64,000 bases of DNA, taken from assembly GCA_964036275.1 (NCBI GenBank), contig OZ038436.1, positions 7,414,579-7,478,578 of the forward strand. The letters are read 5' to 3'. Position numbers and translations under genes: made by a program. Below the pieces are notes generated by a model that was not told the origin of the DNA, did no database searches, and saw only the letters and a list, made by a program, of their open reading frames with translations. Positions 57,309-64,000 of this stretch are shown here, one piece after another (positions within the stretch are counted from its first letter, which is position 1; each line of letters begins with the position of its first letter). This DNA comes from Litoditis marina (taxonomy: Eukaryota; Nematoda; Chromadorea; Rhabditida; Rhabditidae).

Positions 57309-58626
57309 AGGGCATTTAAGCAAAAGTTTCATCCGAAATCACCTACATCTTAACGTATCAAGTGTGCACGGTCAAATGTTAAGGATCATCTCGTTAAATT
57401 TTTGTCGAGCACCATATTGTAACTTTTGATCTACAACAAAATCGACTAACAAATAATCCCTACCAACGCAATTCATGTGTGAGCTCACATAATAGAAAAC
57501 TGATTTCTGTTTGGTTTTGCCTCAGCAAAAATGAGCCACGAAGATATAATTTTAAAAGAAATCCGACCAAAAAATCCGGTGGCAGCAAAACCATTCCAAT
57601 GTTGCATGCATAGCGGTTACCTAATTGTTGACGAAATTAGTACTCAGAACTGAACGGATACGAAAGACTTTATAAATACAGACAGTTTGCTCCATCTAAA
57701 AGGTTTTTGTTGAGTTTGTAAACCATTAGTTAGTGGCTTATTTGAAAAACCTTTGTATTATTTTTTTTTGTTTGTAAAAATCATCGGTTTGGTAAGAAGT
57801 GAAGTTTGACAAGAGGCCAGCCAGTCTGCAAATAATTGATCTACAAACTCTCTCATCTGCTGGCAAGTAATCAACGACCGCTCACGCCGCATCCGATGCA
57901 CGACCAAAAAAGGCTATCCTGGTTGAATTTTGTGTTTTCGAGCACTATATCAGTTTTGAACTACAAGTAAATAGATGTACAAACAACTATAGGAGAGAAA
58001 ACCCAAGTATATAATTGTACAATTTATTTCGATGGGTTGTCTCAGGAGAAGCAAACGAAGAAAATTTTATGTTGGAAGAAAAATCCCTGGTGGATCAGAA
58101 AACATCTATGTTGCATCATAGTAACCTTATCGTTGCACAAAATTGGCATTTAGAATTGTACATACTGTAAAACTTTGGAAATATTAATAATTTGCTCTAA
58201 TTCAATGTTTCTGTTGATTTTTTAAACAATTAGTTAGTCAATCTATTGTTTATCGTTTTTGCTGAGTTTGCTCGAAAATGTGTACTTTTTTCATTCCCTT
58301 TGTGAAAAATATACAACGTTTGTGGTAATAGAAGTTCAGCTTGTTTGACCTATCTTCCGTGTCTGTGTATGGATATTGGTCTATGAACTTTAATCTACAG
58401 TACCCCAATATACAATGAACATTTTGAATTCAGTGGATCCATTGAAACCACTAAGAACTGGTAAATTTGTTCTGATCGAAACTGTTTCACTTAGCTGTTT
58501 GTGAGTGTTTTTTTTTTCGAAAAACTGTTGTGTATACAGACTACAATTACATTGTGCTGATTAGTGCGACGTTTCTGCCTGCTAGAATACTTTCATTACT
58601 CCTTCTTGGATGGTTCACGAATTATA

Positions 58627-58702
58627 GCGCGGGCGAATGTTGCACGACCTTTATATACCCTGGACATCGAGCTAGGAACAATGCACCTACGCTTTGCATT
58701 TG
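58627..58702 (+). ncRNA. Candidate 21U-RNA gene (type D), best consensus copy
   Basis: GCGCGGGCGAATGTTGCAC then GACCTTTATATACCCTGG. CAAT ends at 58682 (+38). Confidence 0.6.
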
Positions 58703-58765
58703 ATTGTGTGAGAATTCAAAAAGACATATAATGAAATGAATTACAGAGTTCCAAAACAAAAATAC

Positions 58766-58838
58766 TGTCATCCGCAGGATTCGAGCCGGAAGAAGAAGAA
58801 TGCGACCTGATCGCCTTAGACCACCCGGCCATAATGAT
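58766..58838 (-). pseudogene. tRNA-Leu-like pseudogene
   Basis: Paralogue of 21974-22051 with several bases deleted around the D arm (GATCGCC for GAACGCAGCGCC) and a mutated B box (GGCTCGAATCC on the minus strand). Not functional. Confidence 0.65.
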
Positions 58839-59027
58839 GCACTGTGCGCACGGAACACATCGTATTGTTCCTAAAGTACCAACACTTGTTGAAGCAAAAC
58901 AGGAAAAAAATCATTTTTTGATATTTAGAAGGCTCGATATTTGTATTTCGCTCGTTTGCGAATCTACCTTTCAACCGGGGGCCTCATATTTTATTGCATC
59001 TTTCGTTCACAATTCAAATGCGCGGTT

Positions 59028-59064
59028 GCGCGGTCCAATGTTGCACTGACTTTATAGATAATGA
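59028..59064 (+). promoter_or_regulatory. Ruby-like element (type T)
   Basis: GCGCGGTTGCGCGGTCC: the 5' half is duplicated, then AATGTTGCACTGACTTTATAGATA. Nine bases are missing downstream relative to other type T copies, so TGGT lies at +30. Confidence 0.45.
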
Positions 59065-59859
59065 GAATCATTGGTGATTTTTTTTCATTTCATAAACAAC
59101 AAATGTTACAACAATAGAAAAGATATCCAACGTATTATTATGGTGGATATGTGATTTACTGTTTTTATTTTCGAGGCAATCTCTTAAAACATTTACTCTT
59201 TTTGTTTCCGTTGTGGAAAAAATGAACAACGTTCGTGGTATTGTGTTCCCTTCGTGTGGATTGTGGATCTGTGGATTGACCTTCAAATTTTGATTAACTG
59301 AGAATATTTTTCGCAACGCTTTTCGCTTAACCTTTTTCACTCATTTTCGTTCACAGCTCTACAAAAATTGTAAGAAAAACCGAGCTCCTTAGTGTTTGCG
59401 GTTTGCACAGCTGTATGTGTTAATCTACAATGTTGATTCACTAAAAATCCCATTAATAAAACCATTTTGAACTGTATTTTGAGCGGGAGAGATAAAGCAC
59501 AAATAGTTGTGTACCATACTGAAACCAACTCTGACTTACAAGTGGAAGTGATGTAACCAAAACCAAGTTTTTCAGAAAAGTGTCGCAAAGAAATTTCCGA
59601 CGTTGACAGCGTCTCTCATTCCAAGATTTTTTTTGCTGGATTTATTCTCAAATGTTCCTTCAATTCACAGAGTTGAAATTGGTACTGCAGTCGCTCTAAG
59701 AATATCTTTAAGTTTTTTCACAGTTTTATCAGAAACAGAATCGAGTTATCGATAAAATTGATTATCTGTTTGAGTTTTTGTGTTTGTGCAGTAATAAAGG
59801 AAAAGCTCAAGGAGAATCCGGCTAAAACTAGTGCTGCATGTTGCTTGTGCTTTGCTGAT

Positions 59860-60250
59860 ACTACTTCTCTACCTGTAGTTTTGATCAGGTGTACTCTGGA
59901 AGTAAATACCGAATCAATTATGTTTACTTAGAGCAAACTACAATTCAACATCAACAAACTATTGAGGTAGTTTCTCTTATTATTTCCTACAACGAATTCG
60001 CGAGCCTTTAGTGCTAGAACACTGTGGCTGCTTCTCGAGTGCTTGTTGAATTTGATGCGTTTGCACGTTTCATCACTTCTATATAAGCTGGACGACATTT
60101 AAGCAAAAGTTCCATCAGCGCTCACCTACATCTTAGCGTATCAAGTGTGCACGGTCAAATATTGAGGCTCATCTCGTTAGATTTTCTTCGAGCACCATAT
60201 TGTAAGTTTTGATCTACAACAAAATCGATTGACAAACATCCATAGTAACG
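59860..60250 (+). repeat. Repeated piRNA-unit segment, copy c
   Basis: Closest match to 17860-18170, including the CGTTTCA core. Confidence 0.7.
60057..60091 (+). promoter_or_regulatory. Ruby-like element with CGTTTCA core
   Basis: GCGTTTGCACGTTTCATC then ACTTCTATATAAGCTGG (core 60066-60072). Confidence 0.5.
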
Positions 60251-60598
60251 AAAGATCATGTCTGAGCTTGAATAATGCCAAACTGATTTCTGTTTGGTTT
60301 CGACTCAGGAAAAATCAGCCACGAGGATATTATTTTAAGAGAAATCCAACCAAAATATCCAGTGGCAGAAAACCACTCCAATGTTGCATGCATAGCGGGT
60401 ACCTAATTGTTGACGTAATCAGTACTCAGAACTGAACAGATACGGAATACTTTGAAAATATGGACAATTTGCCTTATCTCAATGTTTTTGTTGAATTTGT
60501 AAACAATTAGTTAGTTGCAATTTATTTTTCCACGTTTTTGATGAATTGGCTCCAATGCCTTGTTTTCTTTATTGTTCCCTCTGCGAAATAATAAACAT

Positions 60599-60675
60599 GC
60601 GCGGCCGAATGTTTCAGGATCTATATCTAATCCGGTCCGTACTGGCTGTAATGTTGAGTCAACACGAAACGATCG
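60599..60675 (+). ncRNA. Candidate 21U-RNA gene with TGTTTCA core
   Basis: GCGCGGCCGAATGTTTCAGG then ATCTATATCTAATCCGG. TGTT ends at 60655 (+39). It combines the full GCGCGG block with a C. elegans-like heptamer. Confidence 0.55.
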
Positions 60676-60759
60676 ACGAAATTAAATATAATGATATCTG
60701 TCGAGGCGAAAACTGATAGATTAATTAATTTTCAATACCTCACTTCATTCGCCATCTTT

Positions 60760-60795
60760 GCGCGCTCAAATGTTGCATCAACTGTACCGGAAACC
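60760..60795 (+). promoter_or_regulatory. Ruby-like element (type C), shortened
   Basis: GCGCGCTCAAATGTTGCATC then AACTGTACCGG. About seven bases are deleted compared with 46423, moving TAGT to +32. Confidence 0.4.
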
Positions 60796-61212
60796 ATCCT
60801 CTTCTTAGTTCACGGGAGTTATTCGATGCGATGAAAGACTAGAAAGTTTCAATGTTTTGCAAGTAGTTTTGGATGTGTTTATATAAGAAAAAGTACTGTT
60901 CGTTGCCAAACAGACTATAAAGTAACTAATGATTACTGTAACTAAAGTTCGCTGATACTCTCTGTTTTGTTGATTATATCATGTTTTGAGCGTTAGTGTG
61001 CGGAAATTGTTTTCAAGTTTTGTTCATTCTTCTAGTGACTTGAAACTAATTATTACTGTCTCCGTGAGGATTTTTTCACGTCAGGTTTCCCCGTCATTAG
61101 TTTCATTCGAGTTGAAAATCAATAATCTAGTTGAAACGTTTACTTACGGTTATACTGGTCGCAATTTGGTTCCTGCTAAAACTATAAAATTTCGTCTTGT
61201 TTTTCTGTTTGT

Positions 61213-61279
61213 GTAGTTTGATCCAGAAGCACTCTGAATGTGATTTTTGAGATACTGATGTGTACGCACATGAAACTAC
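61213..61279. repeat. Inverted pair GTAGTTTGATC ... CATGAAACTAC
   Basis: Duplicate of 46881-46947, upstream of the promoter at 61386. Confidence 0.45.
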
Positions 61280-61385
61280 AAAAAGCAACATCAAACCAGA
61301 ATGAAACTATTTCCTCACGTGGCTATTACTGATTCGCGCACATAGTGACTTCTAGAACACGTATGACTTGCTTGTTGGATTCAGT

Positions 61386-61458
61386 GCGGTTGCATGTTGC
61401 ATTGCTTTTAAAAATCCCAAAATATTTCCCTGGATGTTGTAGTAATTTTCTCGGTCGT
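61386..61458 (+). ncRNA. Candidate 21U-RNA gene (type G), duplicate of 47054
   Basis: GCGGTTGCATGTTGCATTGC; TGTT ends at 61438 (+37). Confidence 0.4.
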
Positions 61459-61516
61459 GATATTCTCTAATGTTTATGGTTTGTGCAAAACGTTTCTTAC
61501 ATGTATTATGAAACTT

Positions 61517-61891
61517 TCATTTTTCATTTGTATAAATATATACGCGGTGCAATGTTGCACTGACTGTATATATGTTGAGCATCTTTGGTCTTCCTAGTTC
61601 TTGTTCGTATTTCCAGACGACTAAAAAATATAAGTAGTGATCCCTTTTCAAAAAAGATACTCGCAGCGGAAATTCAAGGCGAGGGTGATTAAATTGTTGT
61701 CTCGTCTTTGTAAGTTGTAGTTCGATCCCTTCGCTTTTTATGTTATTTTCAACACAATTCTGCGAACATGATGCCATAGTTGACACCAGTTCAAATGGAA
61801 CTCCTACAGTACTTTTTCGAAGTTTCCAACAACGAAAATATTTTCGAACTCTTTTTATGATAGGGATGAGAAGTTTTGTAATCATATTCAA
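61517..61891 (-). CDS. Doubtful ORF shared by three duplicated blocks
   Basis: A 124-codon frame. Its first ~80 residues (MITKLLIPIIKRVRKYF...) recur in the duplicates at 17079-17321 (plus) and 47280-47552 (minus). The copies are near-identical as DNA, so an open frame is not evidence of selection. The 17-kb copy has lost one T after GAGTATC and stops early. The 47-kb copy is cut near its start by the transposon insertion. The reading frame also crosses the candidate promoter at 61543. The upstream TTTCAGGACGAG could be a splice acceptor. No family recognised; probably not a gene. Confidence 0.15.
   Translation of the reverse strand: MNMITKLLIPIIKRVRKYFRCWKLRKSTVGVPFELVSTMASCSQNCVENNIKSEGIELQLTKTRQQFNHPRLEFPLRVSFLKRDHYLYFLVVWKYEQELGRPKMLNIYTVSATLHRVYIYTNEK
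61543..61618 (+). ncRNA. Candidate 21U-RNA gene (type T), duplicate of 47211
   Basis: CGCGGTGCAATGTTGCAC; TAGT ends at 61598 (+39). Confidence 0.5.
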
Positions 61892-62113
61892 TAGTCCATT
61901 AGAAAAAACTAGCTAGAACTCGTCCTGAAAGTGTGTTTTATATAACAACCGCAATTCTCTCTGAAGTGGCCTGGTAATGTTGTTCTATTATGAAAATTTA
62001 TTTTTGATTTAACTAACTTTATTCATTCTATTTTCGGTATTGTCGTATTATAGTTTGGGTTTTTCGTATCACAGTACTTTTGTTTTTCGATTCTGTGCAG
62101 AGTCAGTATACTG

Positions 62114-62187
62114 CCGCGGTTGAATGTTGCGCTCATAATGTATAATGTTTTGATTGATTGATTTATTTACATGCAAGCATGTGAGAT
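62114..62187 (+). ncRNA. Ruby-like promoter reading into a retroposon
   Basis: CCGCGGTTGAATGTTGCGCTC then ATAATGTATAATG as in the 52133 copy, but the native downstream sequence is replaced from ~62150 by a retroposon tail. TATT ends at 62167 (+36), so any RNA made here would be antisense to the retroposon. Confidence 0.35.
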
Positions 62188-62654
62188 ACATGGAGAGAAC
62201 GAAAAATGAATAAAAACCAAATGAATTTGAGCAATATGAAAACACGAATCGAAACATGGTGAACAGTAAGGTGAACATTGAATGCCCTTCTACCCTTGAT
62301 GGTAGTTTTCTCTCAGGAAGCTCAGCAAGAAAGTCAACAGAGCCACCGCGACATTTTATGGCATTGCGGTTGGAATTCAGAGCTCGATGCACATCAGTCG
62401 AGTGTTTCTTCGGTTCTATATAGGCATGGGGTACATCGATTTACTGCTTCAGGTTGAACCTTTCCGAGTTGGTATTAGTTTTGGGGAGTTGTAGTTTGAC
62501 CTCCCACCAGGGGTGAAAATCCAATTCATCACCTGCAATACAAAAGTTTGAGGGTTAGGTAGAAAGTAAACATCTTTGGTATTGAAGTTCGTCCCCTACC
62601 CAAGTGCAGTGGGGAGCGATACTTCATTTTTCCCAACTGATTCAACTGATTTGT
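62150..62654 (-). mobile_element. Retroposon-like insertion with (AATC)n tail
   Basis: On the minus strand it ends ...GTAAATAAATCAATCAATCAA, a short tandem tail typical of RTE/CR1-type LINEs and their SINEs, at the junction with the promoter at 62114. The body (62289-62654) repeats at 56655-57019. No reverse transcriptase is recognisable in this fragment. Confidence 0.5.
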
Positions 62655-62659
62655 TATAA

Positions 62660-63370
62660 CTGATTGGTGTGGGTCTCATCCAGTGAATTCGCATTATACC
62701 CTTTTATAGATCCAGATGGGAACTATAAGGAATATATGAGAATGTGACGTAAGTGAGCGAATAGTTATAATCGTCTCCAGTTCGTTTCAAGAGATCTTGA
62801 GAGATTTTGAGACCTCATAGATAAATAAACGTTTGAATGGATGAATGGTCTTTTTAAGTTGTATACCAAAATTATTCAGGAAAGTTTTCAACAAAAACGA
62901 CAAAAAATTGAACAACGACAAAAACTGTTACAATACCGTTTTTTGCAGTTTGTTGTTAGTTTGAGCCCGAGACGCTAGACTAAGGTATAAACTGGTAATG
63001 TATTATATTATTGAAGGTGATGTACTTACTGAATTGAAACGAAACTGTCCGGTGTATTTATCATTCCTACTTTTTTCTCCACAGTATCAAGTTGAAACTA
63101 TTATTTTTTTCGAGATTTTTCTCAACTTCTCAAAGATAACCGTTTTACGAGCTGCCAAAACAGCAAAATCTATCAAAACCCAAATTCAGCTCGATCAAAC
63201 TATAAAAATAGAAAGGAAACTTCACTGTCGGTAATGTATACCAATAAATAATTACCAAATTGCAACATCATGCTAAGGTTCACTTTTTCACGTGCCTCGA
63301 AGGTGAATTGTGAGGGAAATTAGAAAGTCGGCTCAAACTTTGTTGAATGCAAAGGAATTCATCTTGCTTT
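62660..63370. other. Spacer, no gene recognised
   Basis: AT-rich DNA without promoter elements. Frame 62998-63234 has no recognisable features. Confidence 0.4.
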
Positions 63371-63376
63371 GTGTTT

Positions 63377-63453
63377 TTGTGTGTTATTACAGTTTCAACG
63401 TTGTTCACCGATTCATTGGAGCAATAAACTGTTGATGCAACATTCAACCGCGT
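63377..63453 (-). ncRNA. Candidate 21U-RNA gene, minus strand
   Basis: Minus strand GCGGTTGAATGTTGCATC then AACAGTTTATTG. CGTT ends at 63397 (+39). Confidence 0.45.
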
Positions 63454-64000
63454 GAACTTTGTATTTCTTTCAATAGTTGTCTTAAAAGTAGAAAATCGTA
63501 AGACGTTACCAAAATTTCATTAAAATTACTACCATAACTAAATGTTTTAAACTTACAACATGAAATATATATAAAATAATAGCACCCTCTTGACAATAAA
63601 ATTATAGAAAAACTATAAAAATGTATAAATAATTGAGCTCATTAAACTGTGACCTATATTGGAGAACTATTGCAAATGAGAATAATAACATAAAGAAGAA
63701 TCAAACAAGAAATGTTATAAAACGATGACGATAATGAATAACAATGCCTAATTCCATCATTCGAATGTTTTCTCGGTTTCATATAGCATAGGCGTCCGTT
63801 ACAGCAATCTGATGATGTCGTCATTTGAACCGAAATTGTTCAAAAGTAAACATATTTTTAGTTTCTTTTCGATTTAACAGGTGAGTTTCGATATTGATCG
63901 ACGAGAACTACGACACGCAAATTCTCGTGTGAACTCAATAACGTCAGTTTAAGAATTTTTGTCGAAATATACTTTTCAAAGGGGTCTTTTTTCAAAAAAA
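63454..64000. other. AT-rich end of window, nothing recognised
   Basis: No gene, repeat or promoter element identified. Confidence 0.4.

Larger units (their letters stand above)
57060..57480 (+). repeat. Repeated piRNA-unit segment, copy b
   Basis: Aligns with 17860-18170 and 59860-60250; more diverged than those two are from each other. Confidence 0.65.
60593..62150 (+). repeat. piRNA run, uninterrupted copy
   Basis: The copy of 46255-47552 plus 51899-52175 without the 4.35-kb transposon, which defines the empty site. It ends where a retroposon begins at 62150. Confidence 0.8.

Overview
The window looks like rhabditid nematode DNA, probably Caenorhabditis or a close relative. It is AT-rich and carries an RTE-clade LINE, Helitron-like and foldback transposons, and a nematode-type tRNA-Gly gene. 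The clearest signal is about 60 copies of a ~37-bp promoter-like element. It reads GCGCGG, three variable bases, AATGTTGCAC, then usually a (C/T)TATATA or CTGTACAGATA block and CTGG. I interpret it as a variant of the 'Ruby' motif that drives type-I 21U-RNA (piRNA) genes, so I read the window as part of a piRNA gene cluster. Apart from the LINE I see no convincing protein gene in 64 kb.

In about half of the copies (31 of 60 by my hand count) a YRNT tetramer, the initiation context of 21U-RNAs, ends exactly 38 or 39 bases after the core heptamer (usually TGTTGCA). Several copies have TGTTTCA or CGTTTCA in place of TGTTGCA, which links the element to the C. elegans core CTGTTTCA. About 50 copies point along + and 10 along -.

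Layout: 1-4.9 kb holds CT-rich DNA, a tRNA-like relic, GGCGCC-rich DNA and palindromic MITEs. 4.9-10.4 kb is a run of piRNA-like units repeated almost identically at 25.6-30.2 kb and, more divergently, 32.2-33.0 kb. 10.37-12.44 kb is a Helitron-like element (family A) with a CRE-type TGACGTCA satellite. 13.9-15.4 kb is a 5'-truncated RTE reverse transcriptase with an open frame. 15.6-22 kb holds more piRNA-like units. 22.3-24.3 and 30.2-32.2 kb are two inverted copies of Helitron-like family B, with GGCGCC palindromes and a 7-bp minisatellite. 32.4-40.6 kb is a tandemly duplicated run of piRNA units. 42.03-43.67 kb is family A copy 2. 43.7-45.9 kb is unrecognised. 45.9-47.5 and 51.9-52.2 kb are piRNA units split by a 4.35-kb transposon (47,553-51,898) that has ~404-bp terminal inverted repeats, a 5-bp target duplication and a tRNA-Gly(GCC) gene in a palindromic end. 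53.04-55.21 kb is a rearranged family A copy. 57-63.5 kb holds further piRNA units, including a second, uninterrupted copy of the 46-52 kb run and a retroposon that has landed just downstream of one piRNA promoter.

The picture is a piRNA cluster that grew by duplication of multi-gene units and was repeatedly hit by transposons. Several insertions have a recognisable empty site elsewhere in the window. All positions were read by eye, so boundaries can be off by a few bases.
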